A DNA stretch of 21,196 bases from CAYJAB01 sp964368305 (GTDB lineage Bacteria > Bacillota_I > Bacilli_A > Erysipelotrichales > Erysipelotrichaceae), in NCBI GenBank assembly GCA_964368305.1, contig CAYJAB010000020.1, positions 1 through 21,196 on the forward strand, in the 5' to 3' direction. A program made the translations under genes and the position numbers. The notes under the pieces were generated by a model that had not been told where the DNA came from, did no database searches, and worked only from the letters and a program-made list of their open reading frames with translations. How positions within the stretch are numbered: the first letter of the stretch is position 1; each line of letters begins with the position of its first letter. Positions 1 through 6,681 of this stretch are shown here, one piece after another.

Positions 1-652
1 AATATAATAATTTATCAATAAAAGAATAAGAAATATTATTAAATATCGATTTATTTATTTTAAATTCTAGAGGTGTATAAATAAAACCATTCATTTTTTT
101 TATGCACTTTTGATACGTTGCAAATTCTTTTTTAGAATAAGGCGGAGTACCGCATTTTTCTAACAGTTTTAGTAGTTGTGTATCATTGTTTATTAATGCG
201 CTTTTTTTCATAGTTTGAAGTCCAATGTCCATCGCCTGGATATAATCTACAACTTGACTAACACCAATATAAGCATAGTAAAAATTTGGTTTTTCTTTTA
301 CAGATAAGGAGGCAAGTATACTTCCCCATGAATGTCCCATTATAAATACTTTTTGCTTGTTATATTGTTTAAGTAAGTACTCGGTAACTTTTAAAGTATC
401 TTGGACAAATTCTTTTATGGTGAGAGTATTTTCTTTTACGTTTTTCCATCCAGTAAGTCCTGCGCCTCTTTGGTCATGTCGTACTATAATAAAGTGTTTT
501 TCAAGTTCTTTTTGATATGAGGAAATATAAGCACTTTCTGCTTGAGCAGGTCCACCATGGATGCAAAGTAAAAGAGGATTGTTTAAATCTTCATAACTTA
601 TTGAAAGACTATGAGATACATTGTTGATAAGAACACGTCTATTTTGATTCAT
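1..652 (-). CDS. alpha/beta hydrolase, proline iminopeptidase-like (S33), 3' end cut off by window
   Basis: The frame is open from the ATG at 652-650 to the window edge (about 217 codons), so the C-terminal part is missing. Residues 32-35 are HGGP, the oxyanion-hole motif of prolyl iminopeptidase-type hydrolases. DQRGAG follows at 60-65 and the nucleophile elbow GHSWGS at 106-111, making Ser108 the likely nucleophile. The catalytic Asp and His would lie beyond the edge. No signal peptide is visible, so it is probably cytoplasmic. Its start overlaps the end of the upstream hydrolase by 14 nt, so the two are probably co-transcribed and translationally coupled from the promoter near 1600. Family membership is clear. 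The substrate is not: aminopeptidase activity on N-terminal proline is the family default, but other ester or amide substrates are possible. Confidence 0.85.
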   Translation of the reverse strand, partial: MNQNRRVLINNVSHSLSISYEDLNNPLLLCIHGGPAQAESAYISSYQKELEKHFIIVRHDQRGAGLTGWKNVKENTLTIKEFVQDTLKVTEYLLKQYNKQKVFIMGHSWGSILASLSVKEKPNFYYAYIGVSQVVDYIQAMDIGLQTMKKSALINNDTQLLKLLEKCGTPPYSKKEFATYQKCIKKMNGFIYTPLEFKINKSIFNNISYSFIDKLLY

Positions 653-1523
653 TTTGTGCACCCTCATAATCTAAAATAAAAGAAGTAACAAGGTTTATAT
701 ATGCATCACAGTTAACAATTAATGCCAAATGTCCATCATCTAAATTCTTAACTACAGATGCGTTTGGCATTACAATAGATAGTGCCTCTTTCACTTCTGG
801 ATGAAATGTTTGATCATCATCTGATAAAATTAATAATATATTTTTATTTAGATACTCAAACTGATGTGAATTACAACCTAAATGATTTTGCATATCTATT
901 AGTAAATCAATCATATGAAGTTCATACTTTTTCGTAAGTGTTTTTTCCATAATTTCGCAAAGTGCTTTAAGTTTGCTTTTTGATTCTTCATCAAAATTAT
1001 TAGCGTGTGTTTTCATTATTTTAGTGGAAATTATTTTCTTAAAAATAGAAAAAGGAATAAGTTTAAGTAATTGCTTTGATTTATGTGATTTTTTAATCAT
1101 TGCCATTAAAGATTCATATGCTGTCTCGCTTAAGTTTTCATAGAAAGAACCTGTGTTTGACAAGACCAGTCCTTTGGTAATTTGAGGATATTTTATTGCA
1201 ATCAATTGCGCGATAAATCCACCAAGTGATTGACCTATAAACCAACATTTTTTATCTAATGACTTTATAAGAAAGTAGATTGCATCAATTAAACTTTCAA
1301 CATTTGAAAAATTATATGAGTAATCAAATGTGACAACTGAGAAATTTTTTGATAGTTTAATAAAGTGTTCATAAAATAAATCTGAAAGACCTAAACCTCC
1401 CACTAAAAGAACAACAGTGTGTTTTGCATCTTTATTTTCAAAATGTCGATAAGTAAACTCTTTTTGTTGGATTGTTATTGTTTGTATTGGATAATTGCTA
1501 CAAAAATCTTGATAAAATGTCAT
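639..1523 (-). CDS. alpha/beta hydrolase
   Basis: A 294-residue protein with the alpha/beta-hydrolase layout. LLVGGLGLS at 39-47 is the oxyanion-loop region. GQSLGG at 97-102 is the nucleophile elbow, with Ser99 as nucleophile. LSDDDQ at 233-238 is the probable acid, and DGHLAL at 263-268 supplies the catalytic His265. I chose the ATG at 1523 because AGGGGG stands at a proper distance before it. The longer frame begins with a GTG at 1553, which lies inside the operator and would place the SD within the coding sequence. It is first in a two-gene minus-strand operon with the S33-like hydrolase, with a 14-nt overlap. A palindrome over the promoter suggests repression, perhaps inducible by a substrate-like molecule. 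The substrate is unknown. Confidence 0.85.
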   Translation of the reverse strand: MTFYQDFCSNYPIQTITIQQKEFTYRHFENKDAKHTVVLLVGGLGLSDLFYEHFIKLSKNFSVVTFDYSYNFSNVESLIDAIYFLIKSLDKKCWFIGQSLGGFIAQLIAIKYPQITKGLVLSNTGSFYENLSETAYESLMAMIKKSHKSKQLLKLIPFSIFKKIISTKIMKTHANNFDEESKSKLKALCEIMEKTLTKKYELHMIDLLIDMQNHLGCNSHQFEYLNKNILLILSDDDQTFHPEVKEALSIVMPNASVVKNLDDGHLALIVNCDAYINLVTSFILDYEGAQNESK

Positions 1524-1551
1524 ATGATTCCCCCTAAATAAAATATTACAC

Positions 1552-1579
1552 ACTATAGTTAGTTGTTGCTAACTATAGT
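1552..1579. promoter_or_regulatory. inverted repeat, probable repressor operator
   Basis: ACTATAGTTAG (1552-1562), a 6-nt spacer and CTAACTATAGT (1569-1579) form a perfect inverted repeat with 11-bp arms. It overlaps the -10 box and the expected transcription start of the minus-strand hydrolase operon. This is the usual place for a TetR- or MarR-type repressor operator. No such regulator is encoded within the window, and the family is inference. Confidence 0.65.
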
Positions 1580-1605
1580 ATAAATCAATAGAAAGAATAA
1601 ATCAA
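1577..1605 (-). promoter_or_regulatory. promoter of hydrolase operon
   Basis: Read on the minus strand: -35 TTGATT (1605-1600), 17-nt spacer, -10 TATACT (1582-1577). The -10 overlaps the inverted repeat at 1552-1579. Confidence 0.75.
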
Positions 1606-1652
1606 GAAAAGGAAAAAGCCAACTAATAAAAGATATGTTTACTAATTTAGGG

Positions 1653-1658
1653 TATAAT
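1653..1658 (+). promoter_or_regulatory. -10 box of small membrane protein gene
   Basis: A consensus TATAAT only 6 nt before the SD GAGGTG (1665-1670) and 17 nt before the ATG. The expected start site is near 1665, giving a 5' leader of about 11 nt. No convincing -35 is visible. Confidence 0.5.
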
Positions 1659-1675
1659 AAAAAAGAGGTGAATGT

Positions 1676-1858
1676 ATGAAATTAAAAATTTATAAGGTTT
1701 TAAGTTTAGTGTTTGCTGCATTAACAATTATGGGTGCACTTTATGTAATATCAAACGATGGAAATGTAAGTGCTGGGTTTTCACTGATCCCATTGGTTAT
1801 TTCTATTGGGTTTTCTACTAGTTATAGAAATGAACTAAAGAAAACAAGCAAAGAATAA
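1676..1858 (+). CDS. small two-helix membrane protein, unknown function
   Basis: A 60-residue protein preceded by GAGGTG 5 nt before the ATG. A short basic start (MKLKIYK) is followed by a hydrophobic helix at about residues 7-26. A short polar turn (SNDGNVSAG) leads to a second hydrophobic segment at about 34-47, then a charged Lys/Glu-rich tail. The layout is that of a small bitopic hairpin with both ends inside the cell. I do not recognise the family. It lies between the divergent hydrolase operon and the VWA gene, with its own -10 box. A good SD, a promoter and normal composition make it a likely real gene. Confidence 0.6.
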   Translation: MKLKIYKVLSLVFAALTIMGALYVISNDGNVSAGFSLIPLVISIGFSTSYRNELKKTSKE

Positions 1859-1919
1859 ATTTGTAAAGAAACGATTTAGTCGCTTAATAGGCGACCATTC
1901 ATAATATAGATTTGGTAAA

Positions 1920-1935
1920 CTTTGCATATGCAAAG
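1920..1935. repeat. 16-bp perfect palindrome at the VWA gene SD
   Basis: CTTTGCATATGCAAAG is its own reverse complement. Its right end shares the AAAG of the SD AAAGGAGAG (1932-1940) of the VWA gene. It could be a dimeric-repressor operator, or an mRNA stem that hides part of the SD. Confidence 0.5.
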
Positions 1936-1947
1936 GAGAGAATAGTT

Positions 1948-2538
1948 ATGAAAACAGAAGTCGTATTTATATTAGATAAAAGTGGTTCTATGTCAGGTCT
2001 TGAATCTGATACAATTGGTGGATACAATGCAATGTTGAAGTCACAAAAACAGTTAAATTCAGATGCTTTTGTGACTACTGTATTGTTTGATGATGCGTAT
2101 GAAATGATACAAAAGCATACGCCAATACTTGAAGTGAAGCCATTAGATGAGGATACATATTGTGTTAGAGGAACAACAGCACTGTATGATGCAATTGGAA
2201 AGACAATTGCGAACATGAAGAAAGTATCAAAGGATAGTAAAGTCATTTTTATTATTACAACAGATGGTGCAGAAAATGCAAGTAAGGAGTATTCGCTTTC
2301 TCAAATTAATCGTATGATTACAAATAAACAAGAACAGGGATGGGAGTTTATTTTCTTAGGTGCTAATATAGACAGTAATCAACAAGCGAAAGATCTTGGA
2401 TTAAAAGATAATAGAAGTATTAATTACCGTGCAGACAGTAAGGGAGTTAAGGCGAGTTTTCATCGAATAAGCGATTTGGTTACAAATTATAGATGCACCA
2501 GTGAAATCGATGCACAACTGATTGAAGACATAGAATAG
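1948..2538 (+). CDS. cytoplasmic von Willebrand factor A (VWA) domain protein
   Basis: A 196-residue protein that is essentially a single VWA domain. The metal-ion-dependent adhesion site is complete: DKSGS at 10-14 (Asp10, Ser12, Ser14), Thr76/Thr77 in RGTTAL, and Asp106 in TTDGAEN. With no signal peptide or membrane helix it is probably cytosolic. Single-domain cytosolic VWA proteins (TerY-like and relatives) usually mediate metal-dependent protein-protein contacts. I chose the ATG at 1948 because AAAGGAGAG precedes it; the longer frame from 1912 would contain this SD. A 16-bp palindrome touches the SD. The gene ends in its own terminator, whose stem begins at the stop codon. No partner ATPase or chaperone is next to it, so its role is unknown. 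Confidence 0.8.
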   Translation: MKTEVVFILDKSGSMSGLESDTIGGYNAMLKSQKQLNSDAFVTTVLFDDAYEMIQKHTPILEVKPLDEDTYCVRGTTALYDAIGKTIANMKKVSKDSKVIFIITTDGAENASKEYSLSQINRMITNKQEQGWEFIFLGANIDSNQQAKDLGLKDNRSINYRADSKGVKASFHRISDLVTNYRCTSEIDAQLIEDIE

Positions 2539-2563
2539 AGGATAAAAATCCTCTTTTTATTTT
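2537..2563 (+). terminator. intrinsic terminator after VWA gene
   Basis: Stem AGAGGAT/ATCCTCT (2537-2543 and 2548-2554) with an AAAA loop and a T-rich tail TTTTATTTT. The stem begins within the VWA stop codon. Confidence 0.85.
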
Positions 2564-2577
2564 ATAAAGATGTTTGA

Positions 2578-2583
2578 TATAAT
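2578..2583 (+). promoter_or_regulatory. -10 box of dUTPase gene
   Basis: A consensus TATAAT 6 nt before the SD GAGGTG (2590-2595), giving a leader of about 10 nt. The -35 is poor and would fall in the T-rich tail of the upstream terminator. Confidence 0.5.
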
Positions 2584-2599
2584 AAAGGCGAGGTGTATT

Positions 2600-3109
2600 A
2601 TGAAAAAAGTAGCACAATTTGAAAAAGTAAGTTTAGAACAATTTAAATTAGGTATGGGAAATAGCGTTGATGAAATGCTTAAAGAAAAAATTTATAATCA
2701 AATTCTTCTTCCAAAAAGAGCGACCAAAGGAAGTGCAGGGTATGATTTTTTTATGCCATATACAGTAACGTTAAATCCTAATGAATCTGCATTAATTCCA
2801 ACAGGAATACGTTGTAAGATTTCAACTGATTGGGTCTTAAAACTTTACCCTAGAAGTGGATTAGGGTTTAAATACCGTCTTCAATTAAATAATACAGTAG
2901 GGATTATTGATAGTGATTATTACTTTGCTGAAAACGAAGGTCATATTTTCGCAAAAATCACAAATGACACAAATGAAAATAAAACAATTGAATTAAAAGA
3001 ACTGACAGGATTTATGCAAGGGATCTTTTTAGAGTATGGTTATACAGTCGATGATGAAGTATGTGAAGTGCGTACAGGTGGGTTTGGGAGTACAAGTAAA
3101 AATGTTTAA
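2600..3109 (+). CDS. dut: dUTP diphosphatase (dUTPase)
   Basis: A 169-residue trimeric-type dUTPase, which hydrolyses dUTP to dUMP and PPi. This keeps uracil out of DNA and supplies dUMP for dTMP synthesis. All five motifs are present in order. Motif 1 is AGYDF (46-50). Motif 2 is PRSGL (84-88). Motif 3 is VGIIDSDYY (100-108), with the Asp that activates water and the Tyr at the deoxyuridine pocket. Motif 4 lies around GFMQGIF (137-143). Motif 5 is RTGGFGSTS (158-166), the flexible C-terminal arm that closes over the phosphates. The first 35 residues precede the usual core and may be a lineage-specific extension. I chose the ATG at 2600 for its GAGGTG SD. Its last 8 nt overlap the next gene. 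Confidence 0.92.
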   Translation: MKKVAQFEKVSLEQFKLGMGNSVDEMLKEKIYNQILLPKRATKGSAGYDFFMPYTVTLNPNESALIPTGIRCKISTDWVLKLYPRSGLGFKYRLQLNNTVGIIDSDYYFAENEGHIFAKITNDTNENKTIELKELTGFMQGIFLEYGYTVDDEVCEVRTGGFGSTSKNV

Positions 3110-4292
3110 ATTTAATGAAATCCAACACTATCAAGATGAAGTCATTGCATTAAGACGTCATTTACATCAATATCCAGAGTTAAGTAATGTGGAGTTTGAA
3201 ACACTTGCGTTTATAAAAAAATACTTAAGTGAATGTGGCATTGAACCTATTGTCGTACAAGGCGCAGGGGTCATTGGTATTATTTCAAATGGAAATAGTG
3301 ATAAAACGGTTTTGCTAAGAGCGGATATCGATGCACTTGAAATTGTAGAAAGTCTTGTAAATGGGTGTCAGATAAAAAAAGAGACTGTTTCAAAAAATGA
3401 AGGAGTGATGCATGCGTGTGGTCACGATGCGCATACGGCGATGCTTCTTGTTGCTTCAAAAATTTTAGTTAAGAATATTTCTAAAATCGAAGGACGTGTC
3501 ATTGTCTTATTTGAACAGGGGGAAGAGGCAAGTAATAATGTAAGTAAGTTTTTTGATTATTTTAATGAACATGATTTAAAAATTGACTCTTGTTTTGCGA
3601 TTCATACTTCACCTTTTCATAAAACAGGAAAACTACAAGTTCAATCAGGTCCTTTAATGGCAGGAAATTTAGTTTTTCATATTAAGTTGATTGGACAAGG
3701 CGGGCATGGTTCTCGTCCTGATTTACTTGTGAATCCTATCGGATGTTTTAATGCAATTTATACTCAGTTTGAGACATTAAGAATGCGATTTGTGGATCCG
3801 TTTAAGCCATTTACTGCATCGATTGCATATGTAAAAAGTGGTAGTCAAATGAATGCAGTAATGGACGAACTTGAATTTGGGGGAACGGCACGTTTTTTTG
3901 ATGTAAAAGAAGCAACCGTATTTAAAGAAGAATTTGAGAAAATGGTGCATACATTGGGTGAACTTTATACATGCAAAGTTGAATATGTGTATTTCTCTAA
4001 TTTAGGACTTCCAGTAATTAATGATGAAAAGTGTATTAAGATTTTAAAAGAAGCACTAGAAGAGTTGAGTGAAGATATTATTGAGGAATCGGTTTGGATG
4101 TCGACAGAGTCGTTTGCGGATTATATTGATCAAACAACAGGATGTTTAATGTTTTTGTCTACAAACAATGAGGATAAAGGTATTACTTCTGATTTACATA
4201 ATTGTCATCATGATATCGATGAATCAGTATTAATCAAAGGGGTATATGCACATTTAAATTATGCGATTTCTTATTTAAAATGTGTGAAATAA
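3102..4292 (+). CDS. M20D-family metallo-amidohydrolase (N-acyl-amino-acid/peptide amidohydrolase)
   Basis: A 396-residue protein, the usual length for M20D peptidases such as IAA-amino-acid hydrolases, hippurate hydrolase and N-acetyldiaminopimelate deacetylase. RRHLHQYPELS at 18-28 is the family entry motif. LRADIDAL (72-79) is followed by ACGHDAH (105-111), where Cys106 and His108 are metal ligands. EQGEEA (138-143) carries the catalytic and metal Glu pair, and His168 sits in AIHTSP. GQGGHGSRP marks the lid domain, and HNCHHD near the C-terminus is the last ligand region. The ATG at 3102 overlaps the dUTPase end by 8 nt. A weak SD (GGGAG, 11 nt upstream) suggests translational coupling. 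It probably cleaves an acyl or acetyl group from an amino acid or peptide in the cytosol. The true substrate cannot be read from sequence. Confidence 0.88.
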   Translation: MFKFNEIQHYQDEVIALRRHLHQYPELSNVEFETLAFIKKYLSECGIEPIVVQGAGVIGIISNGNSDKTVLLRADIDALEIVESLVNGCQIKKETVSKNEGVMHACGHDAHTAMLLVASKILVKNISKIEGRVIVLFEQGEEASNNVSKFFDYFNEHDLKIDSCFAIHTSPFHKTGKLQVQSGPLMAGNLVFHIKLIGQGGHGSRPDLLVNPIGCFNAIYTQFETLRMRFVDPFKPFTASIAYVKSGSQMNAVMDELEFGGTARFFDVKEATVFKEEFEKMVHTLGELYTCKVEYVYFSNLGLPVINDEKCIKILKEALEELSEDIIEESVWMSTESFADYIDQTTGCLMFLSTNNEDKGITSDLHNCHHDIDESVLIKGVYAHLNYAISYLKCVK

Positions 4293-4308
4293 TGTGTTTA
4301 TAAAATAT

Positions 4309-4335
4309 AAAAGCCTTTTATAAAAGGCTTTTTTT
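4309..4335 (+). terminator. intrinsic terminator after dUTPase-amidohydrolase operon
   Basis: AAGCCTTTTA/TAAAAGGCTT (4311-4330) forms a perfect hairpin followed by seven T residues. It ends the two-gene unit 17 nt past the stop codon. Confidence 0.9.
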
Positions 4336-4367
4336 AATGTTGTGGATTAAGTGATTTAGATGAGTGT

Positions 4368-4396
4368 TTGATTTTTTATGTGAAAAAAGGTAGAAT
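4368..4396 (+). promoter_or_regulatory. promoter of CAP-domain protein gene
   Basis: -35 TTGATT (4368-4373), 17-nt spacer, -10 TAGAAT (4391-4396), 13 nt before the SD GGAGGG. Confidence 0.75.
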
Positions 4397-4422
4397 ATTA
4401 AACATGTGTGGAGGGTATTGAT

Positions 4423-5418
4423 GTGGTATTAAGAAAAAGTATATATTTTGTAATAATTAGTATTGTCTTTATTTTTATGTCGTTAAATTATGTATTGGCA
4501 CAAGATGAAACCAAAACTGTTTTAGATATTGAACTTGGTAATGCAAGTATGAGTGAAGAGATTAAACAGTATGTTTTAGAAAATAGTGTCTTTTATAAAG
4601 TAAGTGAAGATGCAGAAGTGTCTGAGTTTGATTTAGAAAACAGCGTTGTAACAGTTGAAGGGTTTGACATTGCTAAATTAGGTCAACAAAAAATATCGGT
4701 GATTGTTGAAGTGGAGTCTTTAAATGTAGGAAGTGAAATTAAAAGTCATATGATTTTACAAGAAGATATTTTAATTAATCTTGTAGATACAACAGCACCT
4801 GTATTAGAACTGAAAAGAGAATCTCTTACTTTAAAAAATGGTGCGAGCTTTGATGCGACAGATTATATTTCATCTGTTTCTGATTACGATTATATGTTTG
4901 ATAAGCAAGTAAAAACAGAGTCAAATGTAGATACGACAGTTGCAGGAGTCTATTATGTAACCTATAAGTCAATAGATCCTTCCATGAATGAAGCAGTGAA
5001 AACACTGACAGTAAATGTTGAAGAGAAGTATGTAGCTAAAACAGTTTATAACGACTCAAACACAATAGAAGCAATGTTGAATGAAATGAATGCATATCGT
5101 GCAAGTCATGGGTTGTCTGCGTTTACTTTAGCAGGGGATAGTGCTTTATCAGCTGCATCTGTGCGTGCAAGTGAAGCGGTTGATTACACATCACATACAA
5201 GACCAAGTGGTCAATCTTATAAAACAGCGTTAGATGACTTTGGTGTAGATTATAATATTGCATATGAAATATTAACATATTCAGGTTCAACTATTTCAGA
5301 TAAAATTGAATGGTGGTCGAATTCTGCTGGACATAATAAGATAATGTTATTAGATGGAGATTACAAAGTTGCATATGGATATGATGGAAAAATGTGGGCA
5401 GCGCTTATTTATAATTAA
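4423..5418 (+). CDS. secreted Ig-like plus CAP/SCP-domain protein
   Basis: A 331-residue exported protein. Residues 1-26 form a signal peptide: basic start, hydrophobic core YFVIISIVFIFMS, and a probable cut after VLA. Residues 27-120 are a region I do not recognise. DTTAPVLEL (122-130) opens a bacterial Ig-like fold of the DUF5011 type ending near 199. Residues 213-331 are a CAP/SCP (YkwD-like) domain, with AYRASHGL at 224-231, His258 and Arg260 in SHTRP, Glu282, and WWSNSAGH at 297-304 with His304. No LPXTG motif or C-terminal helix is seen, so it is probably released or held by its N-terminal part. I chose the GTG at 4423 because GGAGGG lies 7 nt before it; the in-frame GTG at 4408 overlaps that SD. 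It is monocistronic. The role of bacterial CAP proteins at the cell surface is mostly unknown. Confidence 0.85.
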   Translation: MVLRKSIYFVIISIVFIFMSLNYVLAQDETKTVLDIELGNASMSEEIKQYVLENSVFYKVSEDAEVSEFDLENSVVTVEGFDIAKLGQQKISVIVEVESLNVGSEIKSHMILQEDILINLVDTTAPVLELKRESLTLKNGASFDATDYISSVSDYDYMFDKQVKTESNVDTTVAGVYYVTYKSIDPSMNEAVKTLTVNVEEKYVAKTVYNDSNTIEAMLNEMNAYRASHGLSAFTLAGDSALSAASVRASEAVDYTSHTRPSGQSYKTALDDFGVDYNIAYEILTYSGSTISDKIEWWSNSAGHNKIMLLDGDYKVAYGYDGKMWAALIYN

Positions 5419-5426
5419 TAGAAATA

Positions 5427-5462
5427 AAAAAAATCAGTTTATTCTTAATTACTGATTTTTTT
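5427..5462. terminator. bidirectional terminator between CAP gene and fem operon
   Basis: AAAAAAATCAGT (5427-5438) and ACTGATTTTTTT (5451-5462) are exact complements with a 12-nt loop. The A-run and T-run give a U-tail on either strand. The stem covers the last codons of the third FemABX gene. Confidence 0.8.
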
Positions 5463-6680
5463 GTATTTAAGTGCAAAGTATTTTCTTTTTACACGCTTAA
5501 TTTGTTTTAAAGATTTGATATACAACTTGTATAGACCTGGTTGAATAATATCGTCAAATTCACCTAAGTATTCGGTATATTCAGGTAAAAACTTACTTTT
5601 AAAGACGTATAGTCCATAGTAAGGATCGCTTTCTTTAGTTTCTCCAGAAAACCCAACAAAGTCGTATGATGTAACGCCTTGTTCTTGCATTTTTTGCATT
5701 ACATTTAAATGAAGAATATCAGGAGATCTTAAATAGGCAAAGTTTTTATTATTATAAGTATATAAATCCCATGATTTATCATTAAGTTTTACAAATACTC
5801 CTACAGCAAGCACAATTGAATCACCATACTGTTGATTGAGCTGTTTTGCCTTTATTAGTTCATTTTCTTTAGCGAGGATCGCTTTTGGATCATTTTGAAT
5901 ATTTTTACTATTAAGTTGAGTCTCGATAAATTTAATATATTGTTTAGTATGAAGTGTTGTTATATAAAGTTGAATATAAGGTTTTAAATGTTCAAATAAA
6001 GTATTAAAAAAAGCTATGCTTTTAGGTTTAAATCCTTGTGTTTTAGTAAGCTGTTTTTCAAATTCACTTACATAATGTAAATCATTAATAGAACCTTGTT
6101 TTGTCTCAATGCCTTTTTCTTCATATGTTTTATACAATATTTTTTTATTGCGATCCATCTTAGTTACAAGTTGATCTAAAGGTTCACTTAAATCTTTGAT
6201 TAATGTAAATCGGTTTACCCAACTTCCATTGTATGCATATCCGTATCCTTTATGTTTGAATCCATTTTCTTTAAAGTATTCAGTTACATACTCTTGATTA
6301 AATCCATCATCAATGATTTCTCCATTTAATTTGTGATTATTGCGTTTTACATTTAAATCAATTCTTAAAAAGATACTATTGAAAGTACGTACATATTTTT
6401 TTATTTCCTTTAAGAATGTTGTTGTAAGTGAAATATTTGTATATTCAACACACATTCCCCAGGGAATGTAAAAATAAGAGAAAGGTCCTATTTTCTTTTG
6501 GAGGATAAGAGCAGTTGCTTGGAGTTGATTTTTTTGTTTTAAACCAACAAAATGAGGAATCATATTTTCAGTTTCTTGTTTATAAAACCCCCAAGCAGAT
6601 GTTTTCATGTAATGACTATATGGATGTGAAATGACAAACGCATCAAATTCAGTAATTGGAATATTATTAATAAAGTTCAT
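5445..6680 (-). CDS. FemABX-family peptidyltransferase, third of three paralogs
   Basis: A 411-residue member of the FemABX family. These enzymes use aminoacyl-tRNA to add amino acids to the side chain of lipid II, building the peptidoglycan cross-bridge at the inner membrane face. It has the twin GNAT-like fold signs, including YDFVGFSGE (339-347), DPYYGLYVFKSKF (352-364) and YLGEFD (371-376). A helical segment with many Lys/Glu at about 249-285 corresponds to the coiled-coil arm. Where canonical members have PRGP it has PWGM (73-76). The C-terminus is basic (KRVKRK). I chose the ATG at 6680, one base after the upstream stop and with an AAAGGA SD; the longer frame starts with a TTG at 6698. 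DGFNQEYVT (125-133) closely matches DGFNHEFVT in the gene upstream, so these two arose by duplication. The amino acid it transfers cannot be told. Confidence 0.85.
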   Translation of the reverse strand: MNFINNIPITEFDAFVISHPYSHYMKTSAWGFYKQETENMIPHFVGLKQKNQLQATALILQKKIGPFSYFYIPWGMCVEYTNISLTTTFLKEIKKYVRTFNSIFLRIDLNVKRNNHKLNGEIIDDGFNQEYVTEYFKENGFKHKGYGYAYNGSWVNRFTLIKDLSEPLDQLVTKMDRNKKILYKTYEEKGIETKQGSINDLHYVSEFEKQLTKTQGFKPKSIAFFNTLFEHLKPYIQLYITTLHTKQYIKFIETQLNSKNIQNDPKAILAKENELIKAKQLNQQYGDSIVLAVGVFVKLNDKSWDLYTYNNKNFAYLRSPDILHLNVMQKMQEQGVTSYDFVGFSGETKESDPYYGLYVFKSKFLPEYTEYLGEFDDIIQPGLYKLYIKSLKQIKRVKRKYFALKYKKISN

Positions 6681-6681
6681 A

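Noticed and set aside
1524..1553. Longer start (GTG at 1553) of the second hydrolase
   Set aside because: It lies in the operator, and the SD AGGGGG would then be inside the gene. The ATG at 1523 fits better.
1879..1895. Hairpin GTCGC/GCGAC as terminator of the small membrane protein gene
   Set aside because: Only 5-6 bp and no T-run follows, so I do not call it a terminator.
1899..2246. Minus-strand open frame across the VWA gene
   Set aside because: It lies opposite a gene with a complete MIDAS motif, has no SD and no known motif, so it is a shadow.
4408..4422. Upstream GTG as start of the CAP-domain protein
   Set aside because: It overlaps the SD GGAGGG. The GTG at 4423 has correct spacing and gives a cleaner signal peptide.
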